The notes beneath the pieces were generated by a model that saw only the letters and a list, made by a program, of their open reading frames with translations, made no database searches and was not told the origin of the DNA. From Lachancea mirantina (lineage: Eukaryota; Ascomycota; Saccharomycetes; Saccharomycetales; Saccharomycetaceae): a stretch of 64,000 nucleotides of DNA. Made by a program: the position numbers and the translations under genes. This document shows positions 9,207 through 18,326 of this stretch, in pieces; position 1 is the first letter of the stretch; each line of letters opens with the position of its first letter. The stretch lies in the NCBI GenBank assembly GCA_900074745.1, contig LT598469.1:744001-808000 (forward strand), read 5' to 3'.

Positions 9207-12200
9207 ATGTCTCTTCAACTGTCGGGGCTGAGGGACAGCTCCAACTTGCTTGGCAGCAAGAACAAGCTGCTTGTCGCAAACAGAGGTGAAATTCCGATCA
9301 GAATTTTCCGTTCTGCCCACGAGCTGTCGATGAAGACGGTGGCAGTGTATTCTCGCGAAGACCGTCTCTCGATGCACCGTCTCAAAGCTGACGAGGCGTA
9401 CATGATCGGCGAACAGGGCCAGTACACACCCGTCGGTGCTTATTTGGCGATTGACGCGATCCTGGACATTGCCAAACGGCACGAGGTCGATTTCATTCAC
9501 CCAGGTTACGGGTTTTTGTCAGAGAACTCTGAGTTTGCTAAGAAAGTTGCCGAGTCTGGAATCACGTGGGTTGGGCCGCCTGCAGAGGTAATCGACTCCG
9601 TCGGTGACAAAGTATCTGCACGCAACCTGGCCGAGCGCGCCAACGTGCCCACCGTTCCCGGTACGCCCGGTCCCATCGAGACCGTTGAAGAAGCTCAGGC
9701 TTTTGTTGCCAAGTATGGATTCCCTGTGATCATCAAGGCCGCTTACGGTGGTGGTGGCCGTGGTATGCGTGTTGTCCGCGAGGGCGACGACATCGCAGAT
9801 GCCTTCCAACGTGCTAAGTCTGAAGCTACGACTGCTTTTGGCAATGGTACTTGTTTCATCGAGCGTTTCCTTGTTCAGCCAAAGCACATCGAGGTGCAAC
9901 TTTTGGCAGACAAATATGGAAACGTGGTTCACCTGTTCGAAAGAGATTGTTCTGTGCAAAGGAGACATCAAAAAGTCGTTGAGGTTGCTCCTGCCAAGAC
10001 TTTACCAAAAAGTGTGCGGGATGCCATTTTGACCGATGCCGTTCGTTTGGCAAAGGAGGCTGGCTACGTCAACGCCGGTACCGCTGAATTTTTGGTTGAC
10101 AACCAAAACAGACACTACTTCATCGAAATCAACCCAAGAATTCAAGTCGAGCACACCATCACCGAAGAAATTACTGGTATCGATATCGTAGCTGCTCAAA
10201 TTCAAATTGCTGCTGGTGCATCGCTAGAGCAGCTGGGCCTTCTCCAAGACAAGATCACCACACGCGGTTTTGCTATTCAATGTCGTATCACAACTGAAGA
10301 CCCGGCCAAAAACTTCCAACCAGATACCGGTCGTATTGAGGTCTATCGTTCCGCAGGTGGTAACGGTGTTAGATTGGACGGTGGTAACGCCTACTCGGGT
10401 GCTGTCATCTCTCCCCACTATGACTCTATGCTGGTCAAGTGTTCTTGTTCGGGCTCAACTTATGAGATCGTCCGCCGCAAAATGCTAAGAGCTTTGATCG
10501 AGTTCAGAATTAGAGGTGTGAAGACCAATATTCCTTTCTTGTTGACGTTGTTGACTCACCCAGTTTTCATTAGCGGTGAGTACTGGACCACTTTTATCGA
10601 CGATACCCCTAAATTGTTTGAGATGGTTTCTTCTCAAAACAGAGCCCAGAAGTTACTGCATTATTTGGCTGATCTTGCCGTAAACGGATCGTCCATTAAG
10701 GGCCAAATGGGTTTGCCTAAGCTGCATACTCAGCCTACTATTCCTCACCTACACGATGCGCATGGCAATGTCGTGGACGTTCTAACCACGCCACCTCCAG
10801 CTGGCTGGAGACAGGTTCTTTTGGAGAAAGGGCCTGTCGAGTTTGCTAAAGAGGTGCGCGCATTTCAGGGTACGTTGTTGATGGACACCACCTGGAGAGA
10901 CGCTCACCAATCGTTGCTAGCAACCAGGGTCCGTACTTACGACCTTGCTGCTATTGCTCCAACGACAGCCCATGCTTTGGCCGGTGCCTTTGCATTGGAG
11001 TGTTGGGGTGGTGCTACTTTTGATGTGGCAATGCGTTTCCTACACGAAGACCCTTGGGAGCGTCTGAGAACATTGAGAAAACTCGTTCCAAACATTCCTT
11101 TCCAAATGTTGCTACGTGGTGCGAACGGTGTCGCCTACTCCTCTCTCCCAGACAATGCAATTGACCATTTTGTTGCGCAAGCAAAGGCTAATGGTGTTGA
11201 CATCTTCAGAGTCTTCGACGCTTTGAATGACCTCGAACAACTCAAGGTCGGTGTCGATGCTGTCAAGAAAGCTGGAGGTGTTGTTGAAGCTACTCTCTGT
11301 TACTCTGGTGACATGTTGCAACCTGGCAAGAAGTACAATCTAGATTATTATCTAGAATTGACCGAAAGGATTGTCCAGATGGGCACACACATATTAGGAA
11401 TCAAGGATATGGCTGGTACTTTGAAACCCTCCGCTGCTAAGCTATTAATTGGCTCTATCAGGGCCAAATTCCCAGACTTACCCATCCATGTCCACACCCA
11501 TGACTCTGCTGGTACTGCTGTTGCTTCAATGGTTGCTGCCGCTTACGCAGGAGCCGATGTGGTTGATGTTGCCACCAACTCCATGTCTGGCCTAACATCT
11601 CAACCGTCAATCAACGCTTTGCTAGCTTCTCTAGATGGCGAGATCGACACAAACATTAACGTCAATGAGGTTCGCGAGCTAGATGCCTACTGGGCTCAAA
11701 TGAGACTATTGTATTCTTGCTTTGAGGCCGATCTAAAGGGTCCAGATCCGGAAGTTTACCAGCACGAAATTCCTGGTGGTCAACTTACTAACCTTTTGTT
11801 CCAAGCTCAGCAGCTCGGTCTTGGCGAGCAATGGGCAGAGACAAAGAAAACCTACCGTGAGGCTAACTACTTGCTCGGTGACTTGGTCAAAGTTACGCCA
11901 ACTTCTAAAGTCGTTGGAGATCTTGCTCAATTTATGGTTTCTAATAAGTTGACTCCTGATGACGTGAAAAGATTGGCTTCTTCCCTCAACTTTCCTGACT
12001 CAGTTATGGACTTCTTCGAAGGGTTAATCGGTCAACCTTATGGTGGTTTCCCAGAGCCACTAAGAAGCGACATTTTGAGAAATAAGAGAAGAAAGTTGAC
12101 ATGCCGCCCTGGCTTGGAACTGGCACCTTTTGAGCTCGAGAAAATCAAGGAGGACTTGCAATCCAGATTTGGGGACATTAGTGAATGCGATGTTGCTTCC

Positions 12201-12734
12201 TACAATATGTATCCAAAAGTTTACGAGGATTTCCGCAAGATGAGAGAAGTTTACGGAGATCTCTCCGTTTTGCCTACCAAGAACTTTTTGTCTCCACCAA
12301 AAGTCGGCGAGGAAATCGTTGTCACCATCGAGCAAGGTAAAGTGCTCATTATCAAGCCTCAAGCTATTGGTGATTTGAACACAGAAACTGGCATGAGGGA
12401 GGTGTATTTCGAAATGAACGGTGAACTCAGAAAGGTAGCCGTCTTGGACAAGTCACAGAAGCTTGACACAGTAACTAAACAAAAGGCTGATGCTCATGAT
12501 CCATACCAAGTCGGCGCCCCAATGGCTGGTGTTGTCATTGAAGTGAAGGTACACAAGGGCTCTCTAGTTAAGAAGGGTCAGCCTATTGCTGTTTTGAGTG
12601 CCATGAAAATGGAAATGGTGATTTCTTCCCCAACAGATGGTCTAGTCAAAGACGTTTTCGTCAAGGATGCCGAAAATGTTGACGCTTCTGATCTGCTGGT
12701 ATTGCTAGAAGAATCTGTCCCACCCAAAGAATAA
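9207..12734 (+). CDS. PYC1: Pyruvate carboxylase
   Basis: A cytosolic biotin enzyme that carboxylates pyruvate to oxaloacetate, feeding the TCA cycle and gluconeogenesis. The protein is 1175 aa, almost the same as S. cerevisiae Pyc1/Pyc2 (YGL062W/YBR218C), of which this is the single unduplicated counterpart. Domains in order: biotin carboxylase (about 20-470; ATP loop YGGGGRGMR near 184, FIERFLVQPKHIEVQ near 218, EINPRIQVEHTITEEI near 311), carboxyltransferase (about 550-850; TTWRDAHQSLLATR near 560, metal motif VHTHDSAGTA near 763), and the biotinyl domain with the AMKM biotinylation motif near residue 1132. No presequence is seen. The start at 9207 gives the expected N terminus. Confidence 0.98.
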   Translation: MSLQLSGLRDSSNLLGSKNKLLVANRGEIPIRIFRSAHELSMKTVAVYSREDRLSMHRLKADEAYMIGEQGQYTPVGAYLAIDAILDIAKRHEVDFIHPGYGFLSENSEFAKKVAESGITWVGPPAEVIDSVGDKVSARNLAERANVPTVPGTPGPIETVEEAQAFVAKYGFPVIIKAAYGGGGRGMRVVREGDDIADAFQRAKSEATTAFGNGTCFIERFLVQPKHIEVQLLADKYGNVVHLFERDCSVQRRHQKVVEVAPAKTLPKSVRDAILTDAVRLAKEAGYVNAGTAEFLVDNQNRHYFIEINPRIQVEHTITEEITGIDIVAAQIQIAAGASLEQLGLLQDKITTRGFAIQCRITTEDPAKNFQPDTGRIEVYRSAGGNGVRLDGGNAYSGAVISPHYDSMLVKCSCSGSTYEIVRRKMLRALIEFRIRGVKTNIPFLLTLLTHPVFISGEYWTTFIDDTPKLFEMVSSQNRAQKLLHYLADLAVNGSSIKGQMGLPKLHTQPTIPHLHDAHGNVVDVLTTPPPAGWRQVLLEKGPVEFAKEVRAFQGTLLMDTTWRDAHQSLLATRVRTYDLAAIAPTTAHALAGAFALECWGGATFDVAMRFLHEDPWERLRTLRKLVPNIPFQMLLRGANGVAYSSLPDNAIDHFVAQAKANGVDIFRVFDALNDLEQLKVGVDAVKKAGGVVEATLCYSGDMLQPGKKYNLDYYLELTERIVQMGTHILGIKDMAGTLKPSAAKLLIGSIRAKFPDLPIHVHTHDSAGTAVASMVAAAYAGADVVDVATNSMSGLTSQPSINALLASLDGEIDTNINVNEVRELDAYWAQMRLLYSCFEADLKGPDPEVYQHEIPGGQLTNLLFQAQQLGLGEQWAETKKTYREANYLLGDLVKVTPTSKVVGDLAQFMVSNKLTPDDVKRLASSLNFPDSVMDFFEGLIGQPYGGFPEPLRSDILRNKRRKLTCRPGLELAPFELEKIKEDLQSRFGDISECDVASYNMYPKVYEDFRKMREVYGDLSVLPTKNFLSPPKVGEEIVVTIEQGKVLIIKPQAIGDLNTETGMREVYFEMNGELRKVAVLDKSQKLDTVTKQKADAHDPYQVGAPMAGVVIEVKVHKGSLVKKGQPIAVLSAMKMEMVISSPTDGLVKDVFVKDAENVDASDLLVLLEESVPPKE

Positions 12735-12809
12735 AGTAATGCCTAAATTAATTGGTTTACATGTGTATATTATGAACCCTAATCCTTAATTTATTATGAA
12801 ATGGCCAAT

Positions 12810-13484
12810 TCACCCTACTCTCCGCGGTTGGGTTTTTCGAGTCGTAACCCTCGGTTTGGTCGCTCGTGTCTTGCTTCGCGGTATGTTACTGGGCTTGGGC
12901 ATCCCCGTTTGTCGTGCTTTGTTTCCTGTTCGAGATTTAGCAGTTGCCGTCGTAGACTCAGAGCTTAGAGGGCGTTGATTTATGTTAGCGGGTTTACCAA
13001 GAGTGTTTTCGCTCATTTTTTTCTTGCTTTCTAGTTGGTCGCGCAGCGTTGCGACTTCTTGACGTTTTTCATTCATGTAACCTTCAGCAGTCATGGTTTC
13101 GTCATTTTGAAGAGCATTAAAGTAGTTCATGTACTGCTCGTTGTTCATAAGATCGTAAGCATAACCTCCTTGAGATTGTATGTTAATCCATGCGTCCAGA
13201 ATCTTGTTCGTGGACTCGCATGTTTCCTTTATTCTTTTAAGATGCTGTGGACCAGCCACGCTGAGTGTTGTTTCGAGTTTCTCGACCACCGGGATTATTT
13301 TATCCAACATTCTGCTTTCTTCAAGAAGCGACTGCGTGGTTAAAGTAGAACGGGTGCCAGCCGAAACAAATGGTCTTGTGCTAGTCTTAACGGCGTCTAG
13401 ATTGGATTTCATCTGATCAAATATTTCTGGGATAAGCCTGTCGATTGATTGGTCGTTAAACTGATGCACTGACATTTCTGCCAT
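12810..13484 (-). CDS. DUO1: DASH/Dam1 complex subunit Duo1
   Basis: A subunit of the DASH/Dam1 ring that couples kinetochores to microtubule plus ends. The protein is 224 aa, against about 247 in S. cerevisiae (YGL061C). The family core is recognisable: DRLIPEIFDQMKSNLDAV near residue 15, TTQSLLEESRMLDKI near 49, and STNKILDAWINIQSQGGY near 92. The rest is coiled-coil-prone, then a basic, low-complexity C-terminal tail (from about 165) rich in Lys, Arg, Thr and Pro, as expected for microtubule contact. An alternative ATG three codons in is possible. It is convergent with the pyruvate carboxylase gene, the same neighbour as in S. cerevisiae. Confidence 0.92.
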   Translation of the reverse strand: MAEMSVHQFNDQSIDRLIPEIFDQMKSNLDAVKTSTRPFVSAGTRSTLTTQSLLEESRMLDKIIPVVEKLETTLSVAGPQHLKRIKETCESTNKILDAWINIQSQGGYAYDLMNNEQYMNYFNALQNDETMTAEGYMNEKRQEVATLRDQLESKKKMSENTLGKPANINQRPLSSESTTATAKSRTGNKARQTGMPKPSNIPRSKTRATKPRVTTRKTQPRRVG

Positions 13485-13570
13485 GGAGTTGGAAGTCTGA
13501 CGATGCTAGCGGATCTGAGCACTTGAAAGTCCCTTTTCTATGTGATTGAATTCCGCCCTTTCGATCACAT

Positions 13571-13735
13571 TTAAACATCTATCCACTCATGATTTTGTTT
13601 ACTTGATCCAGTCCGTGCCAAATGATACCACAACCGTAAGATATTGAAATATATGACAGTCGGCAATGGAATGATAAAAGTGAACATCAATCGCCCTACA
13701 ATAAGCCACCACCACCGCCCTTCTCCATTAGACAT
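13571..13735 (-). CDS. Candidate small single-pass membrane protein
   Basis: A 54-codon frame from an ATG at 13735 (an ATG at 13768 in the same frame would add 11 residues). The product has a hydrophobic segment of about 25 residues starting with W-W-W-L-I-V-G, interrupted by one Arg, then a short polar, basic tail. This composition is typical of small ER or mitochondrial membrane proteins, which are easy to miss. I recognise no family, and S. cerevisiae has no gene I know at this spot. It may be a chance frame; the evidence is only hydrophobicity and the isolated position. Confidence 0.3.
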   Translation of the reverse strand: MSNGEGRWWWLIVGRLMFTFIIPLPTVIYFNILRLWYHLARTGSSKQNHEWIDV

Positions 13736-13768
13736 CCTAGTATATGTAGTGATTTTTTTTATCATCAT

Positions 13769-14548
13769 AGACCTTTCCTCCTAGCATCAAACATGCATCT
13801 ATGATGGAAGAGCCGTTTGGCAAAGCAAGAATTAGCTCAAAAAATCCGGCGCTTTCAATCGCTTGAGAATCCTGAGTAATGTGCATTCACGAATGAGATG
13901 GGTCGCATGGTTTTCAAGCGTTTGAGGAACAAATTTAGGTATATTTCCGCCAATATTTTGATCAAGATAACAAGTGAACAAAGTGATGATGGTTACCCGA
14001 TGTGACACGAATAAACTCGAATTTGGTCCCATCCAGCGTAATAGTGAATATATAACAATACCCCACGGAATAACTCGTTTAACAATGATATTAATTTATG
14101 AAAATGGCGACAATGGAGCTCCACCCCGTTCAAGATATTTCCATCGAGGAAGGACCCTGAAGTGATAAATCAAGGAGGGGAATCTAGGGAAGTCGAAATG
14201 CGTATTGATTAAAACAGTCAAATTACCTATCCCAAGCACCTAAGCCGCCTAGTCAAGCCGCATCGTTTTGAATACGTCACTGGAATTAGCATCATCAGCT
14301 TATCACCGTCTACTGAATGCAGACAAGAGATCGGCTTTAAGGGAAGAAAAAAAAGGCTTATAGCACGAGTGCGGCGAACTTAACCCTTCTTGTCAATTGC
14401 GTCACCGCGAAACGACCTGCTAATAATAATAAAATCGACTCGATCTCAAATCAAACGGGAAATTTACCTTGTCTCGGCCAGTCTTTAAAGTATCTTTACT
14501 ATTACCAAGTATTGGCAGTTCACCATCTGCAGGAGAATCAACTAAATT
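13769..14548. other. Intergenic, no gene seen
   Basis: About 780 bases upstream of the unrecognised gene at 14549. Only short overlapping frames occur; no tRNA, repeat or clear promoter element was identified. Confidence 0.4.
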
Positions 14549-15460
14549 ATGGGCAATTCACCGAGCAGACCAATTGTACAAGAGAGTTACGGCCAGGAAG
14601 TGCCTCCAGGACTTCGCTTCAGCCGAGAAAGAACAATGATTCTTGCGTCTTTATTCGCCAGTCGAAAGCTGATGTGTTTTCCTACTCCACACTCCTACGA
14701 AAGATTCTTGAATAACAAGAGAAAAATCGATATACCTGCTAATCTAGAGGACGGCGGATTGGGTATACCTTTATTTGAGTTCAAGTATGATTTTTTCAAC
14801 GTTCCGTTCAGCTCGGCACCAAAATTTGAAATCTACAAATACACTGTAATCGAAAAGGGCCAGGATTATTTAATACCCGCCGACGCCAAAGTCATTTGCG
14901 TTTCTGGAGGAAAACAACTGATCAAGTCATTATTTTGCGAGATATGGGATAAAACTTTCAAAGGACTTCGCACCGGTTACGAATTTGTCTTCCAATCTCA
15001 AGATGGGCCCCAGCAATTTATCATGTTGAAACATCACATGCGTGAAAATTTCGAATCAACGATAGGAGACTGGCATGTAAACTGGTGCTCGGGTTTCGAT
15101 TCGACTCATATGGACTTAGTGGTTCTCGACCCAGATATGCCTTTTCTTTTCGACGACAAGGAAACGGCGGCCAAGAAGAAAGCCTTAGAGAAAACTCAAA
15201 AAAAGGGCATGGATGATTTGCCCTTGTGGGCGAGATTCCGATTCGTAAGCCCTGGAATTCTGCCGAAACTTACGACGAAACAAGCTACTTTGACAATCGG
15301 CGAAATCGACCTTGAAACGAACCCGACAGAATTCGGCCTTGCCGCAATTCCATGGTATTCCCAAATAATTGCCTGTATGTCACTCCTGCTTGCTTATCGC
15401 GTGGAGAGACGTCGGAAGAGAAATAATTCCAACAATCAATTAAACAGCACGATCTTCTAA
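14549..15460 (+). CDS. Uncharacterised protein with N-myristoylation-like start and C-terminal hydrophobic segment
   Basis: Not recognised. A 303-aa protein starting M-G-N-S-P-S, which fits the N-myristoylation pattern (Gly2, Ser6). The middle (about 50-250) is a mixed alpha/beta sequence with many aromatic residues, such as FEIYKYTVIEKGQDYLIPA near 92 and GDWHVNWCSGFDSTHMDLVV near 173, somewhat like a beta-rich Tubby/LURP-type barrel by look alone. A stretch IPWYSQIIACMSLLLAY near 269 could be a membrane segment, followed by a strongly basic tail. It lies between DUO1 and ATG12, where S. cerevisiae has no such gene that I know, so it is likely a gene lost in S. cerevisiae. Membrane attachment is inferred. 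Confidence 0.8.
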   Translation: MGNSPSRPIVQESYGQEVPPGLRFSRERTMILASLFASRKLMCFPTPHSYERFLNNKRKIDIPANLEDGGLGIPLFEFKYDFFNVPFSSAPKFEIYKYTVIEKGQDYLIPADAKVICVSGGKQLIKSLFCEIWDKTFKGLRTGYEFVFQSQDGPQQFIMLKHHMRENFESTIGDWHVNWCSGFDSTHMDLVVLDPDMPFLFDDKETAAKKKALEKTQKKGMDDLPLWARFRFVSPGILPKLTTKQATLTIGEIDLETNPTEFGLAAIPWYSQIIACMSLLLAYRVERRRKRNNSNNQLNSTIF

Positions 15461-15500
15461 TGTAAACCTAATTTGTAATTTTGACACACATCACCTTTGC

Positions 15501-16034
15501 CTATCCAAAGGCTACGGAGCTGCAATAGCTGATGATGAGCTCGTTTTGAACTTTGAACATATTCCACAAATCGCCCACGATCTGCTGCGGAGCTGGTGTA
15601 AACGAGTTATTGACGTAACAATGAACATTTGCGACGCGAAGTCGTTTTTGCAAAAAAGTCACAACCACCGAAAACGGTTGTTTAGCAGTTATTTTGGCAC
15701 TATTGGGATTCAATTGTTCGATCATACCAATGGCTTGAAATCTTATCAGAATTTTATCATCACTCGGCATCTTCACGCGTTGTTCCGTCGGCTTAGTACT
15801 AGTTTCCTTCGCCTCCTCCTCCCTCCGCAACTCATCTGGCCTAGGTTCCGTCCACTCGGTGGTCGACTTGGGGTTTTCGACATTTTCGTCCTCGTCCTTT
15901 TCTAGTCCCAATTGTCCTAGTCTCCTGCTCAGAAAATTTAGTCTGTCTTGAACGGTACCTGACTTGTTGTCGTCTTCTGAGTTATCTATACTACTAGCAG
16001 TTGAACTACCTTCGCTCTCAAGGAACCGGCTCAT
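15501..16034 (-). CDS. ATG12: Autophagy ubiquitin-like protein Atg12
   Basis: A ubiquitin-like modifier that is joined through its C-terminal glycine to a lysine of Atg5 by Atg7 and Atg10; the Atg12-Atg5 conjugate then promotes Atg8 lipidation at the forming autophagosome. The protein is 177 aa from the ATG at 16034, against about 186 in S. cerevisiae (YBR217W). The start MSRFLESE matches S. cerevisiae MSRILESE; an upstream TTG in frame was rejected. The N-terminal half is acidic and disordered, with the motif QDRLNFLSRRLGQLGL near 31. The C-terminal half (about 90-177) is the ubiquitin fold, containing YVNNSFTPAPQQIVGDLW and ending in ISYCSSVAFG with the exposed terminal Gly. Confidence 0.96.
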   Translation of the reverse strand: MSRFLESEGSSTASSIDNSEDDNKSGTVQDRLNFLSRRLGQLGLEKDEDENVENPKSTTEWTEPRPDELRREEEAKETSTKPTEQRVKMPSDDKILIRFQAIGMIEQLNPNSAKITAKQPFSVVVTFLQKRLRVANVHCYVNNSFTPAPQQIVGDLWNMFKVQNELIISYCSSVAFG

Positions 16035-16212
16035 GGATTCATTGAGTTTAATCAAGAAGACAGTTATCGGAGTCTTCAGGGTTCTCTCATTCAAGACGTT
16101 GGTAGACTTAAATATTGAAAAAATGTCAGGACATCTTCAAACCCAACGGTGCCCCTTCTGAACTGAGAGTTCATAAAGCAAGAGTTCGACAGTGGTACAT
16201 ACTCTAGTAAAG

Positions 16213-18306
16213 ATGGATAATTTACCAGGAAAGGTAGCTAGAGCGTTTAAGGAGGATAGCGAAGATGTTGTAACGTTGGTGACGGTAATTGACCTTTACT
16301 GCTCGCAAGTCAATCGAGAAGGAACTCGTGCGCAAAAGGAAGCGTTTCTCGAAGCATTATTTTGCCAGCTTACTTTAAATAAAGAAGTTTTGGCCAAAAT
16401 CGCTTGGGACCTTCCTAAATCGCTTTTGAACTTTATAGTGATTGAAAATGTCGACACCGATAAGGCTCTTTTGAAAAGTAAGGTCTTTCGTCTAGTCGTC
16501 AAGTGTTTTAATGAAATCTCGCTGCATGGTAATGCTAAGGAGTGTTTTTTAACCGGATGTGAAATTTTGAGCAAGTTAAAGCGTGACAACCTCGAACTCG
16601 AAGACGATAACGCTGAAGCTGATGAAAAGGTTGAGACTTCAGCAAGCTTGTTATCGTCTATCGAATTGTCGGACGGAACAGAGGAGGCGCGGAGCGAGGA
16701 CTTCGTAGCAGAAGCAATCAAGCTGCCTCACGAGAAAACTGAGAACAAGTCTGAAGATATACCACGCCATTTGCGGGACGATTTCGTTGCGCCTCCACTT
16801 GAAAGGGGTGTCGAGGAATTCATCCTTGAATTAAGACTGCACGTTGTGTTGGAAATGGTCACAACTACTCTAAAACGAATCCACACGTTATATCCGTCCC
16901 GTTTTCTTGGAATGGCTGTTGGATCGTTATTTGCTTTTGGTCGTTCGAATGCCGACCAAATTGATGATAGCGTCTTCGTTCTCCGCAGAGTGTTTGCGTT
17001 TGCCAGAGGATATATCCCTCCGCAACCTACTCAAGAGGTGATTAGAGACATCCCCAAAGATGACTATAACAAAATCGTTGAGGATGAAAACTGCTTGCAA
17101 CGCAAGCTTCTTCGGAGCTTGATAACAACCTCACTAAATCTGTTTTTGAAGAAATCAGAGCTACATGTGGCAGAAGCTCTTTTTGCGCAGATAAAAAACC
17201 TTCAGTTCGAACCCGATTCTCTTTGGACTGTAGTGAATGGCATAAGTTCGAGATACTTTCAATTGGCTCTGTCGTTCGACATAGATCTGGAAAAGGAATT
17301 TGTTACACGCTGTATCGAGGAATCTAAAAGAATTTATCAATCTCTGCCCAAAGACTCAGAAATTGTGAACGATAATGCTAGGAAAGCCATAGGCCAAGTC
17401 ATTTACCAGCTGGCTTATACCTACAATTTGCAAAAATTAGCAAACGAAAAAGACCTCTCTTTGGATGCCGGCAGTATTCTCATTTTATCGGCTAGCCACT
17501 TCTTGGAGAAGAATAAACCACTTTATCCTGGCATCAAAATCGACGATTGCATTTACATGTATCTCCGATTCGTAACCCCAGCCATGTTTTCCCAAGCATA
17601 CGATCACGATTTTATGGTCGACGTCTGCCACTATTGGATTTTGACAGCGGTTTTGAATGTTCCGTGTCATGAAAATAGAAAGATACTCAGCAAACTTCCT
17701 TCCTATTTGAATGTTATCTTCCTTCAAATTTTGTTGCTTAAGGCAACAACTCCAGCAGGTGGTAAACAGCGGATGGTTCTTTTGACAACGTTGACAAGGG
17801 TATTGTGTTTAATGCCTGAGAACATCACGTTTGACTTTGCCGTCGATACGCTCCTAAGCTGTCCATTTCCTCATATCAAATGCTGTATGTTGGGAATTTT
17901 GAAAGACTTGATGATCAATACTCGGCCACACGAATCGGATGTCACCGACGCACTTTCAACATTGTCGATTAAGGATGATGCCTCCGACAAAAAAGCGCCA
18001 CCAGTGCCTCCTAGGCCTTTCCTTGTCATCACCGAGGACCGAATGGCTGCAATACATAGCCTCGCATTGTTAGCCCTCAAAAGCTTAAAGCAAAGTCCTA
18101 GTAAAGAAACTTCTACGCTGATGTTAACTTACCTTAACTTTCTATCTGGTCTGAGAATGAAATGGGACTTGATCTTTCTTGGAGAAATAGTGAAAGAGTT
18201 GTCACAATTTCTACAGGAGGAAGAATCCGAGTTAAGCGAACTAGAGTTTCTTCGAATCGCAAATAGTGACCTCATAGCCTTTTTAGAGGAGGAAACCAAA
18301 GCTTGA
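16213..18306 (+). CDS. YBP1: Yap1-binding protein (Ybp1/Ybp2 family)
   Basis: Single counterpart of the S. cerevisiae pair YBP1 (YBR216C) and YBP2 (YGL060W). Ybp1 promotes oxidation and nuclear retention of the stress regulator Yap1; Ybp2 also contacts the kinetochore. The protein is 697 aa from the ATG at 16213 (a GTG seven codons upstream was rejected). It is largely alpha-helical, with an acidic low-complexity section near residues 125-200, then a conserved helical body (for example VLEMVTTTLKRIHTLYPSR near 213). The identification rests on position between ATG12 and HPC2, length and overall look; no short catalytic motif exists. Its stop is only 20 bases from the convergent HPC2 stop. Confidence 0.85.
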   Translation: MDNLPGKVARAFKEDSEDVVTLVTVIDLYCSQVNREGTRAQKEAFLEALFCQLTLNKEVLAKIAWDLPKSLLNFIVIENVDTDKALLKSKVFRLVVKCFNEISLHGNAKECFLTGCEILSKLKRDNLELEDDNAEADEKVETSASLLSSIELSDGTEEARSEDFVAEAIKLPHEKTENKSEDIPRHLRDDFVAPPLERGVEEFILELRLHVVLEMVTTTLKRIHTLYPSRFLGMAVGSLFAFGRSNADQIDDSVFVLRRVFAFARGYIPPQPTQEVIRDIPKDDYNKIVEDENCLQRKLLRSLITTSLNLFLKKSELHVAEALFAQIKNLQFEPDSLWTVVNGISSRYFQLALSFDIDLEKEFVTRCIEESKRIYQSLPKDSEIVNDNARKAIGQVIYQLAYTYNLQKLANEKDLSLDAGSILILSASHFLEKNKPLYPGIKIDDCIYMYLRFVTPAMFSQAYDHDFMVDVCHYWILTAVLNVPCHENRKILSKLPSYLNVIFLQILLLKATTPAGGKQRMVLLTTLTRVLCLMPENITFDFAVDTLLSCPFPHIKCCMLGILKDLMINTRPHESDVTDALSTLSIKDDASDKKAPPVPPRPFLVITEDRMAAIHSLALLALKSLKQSPSKETSTLMLTYLNFLSGLRMKWDLIFLGEIVKELSQFLQEEESELSELEFLRIANSDLIAFLEEETKA

Positions 18307-18326
18307 TTTACAGTTTACATGTTACT

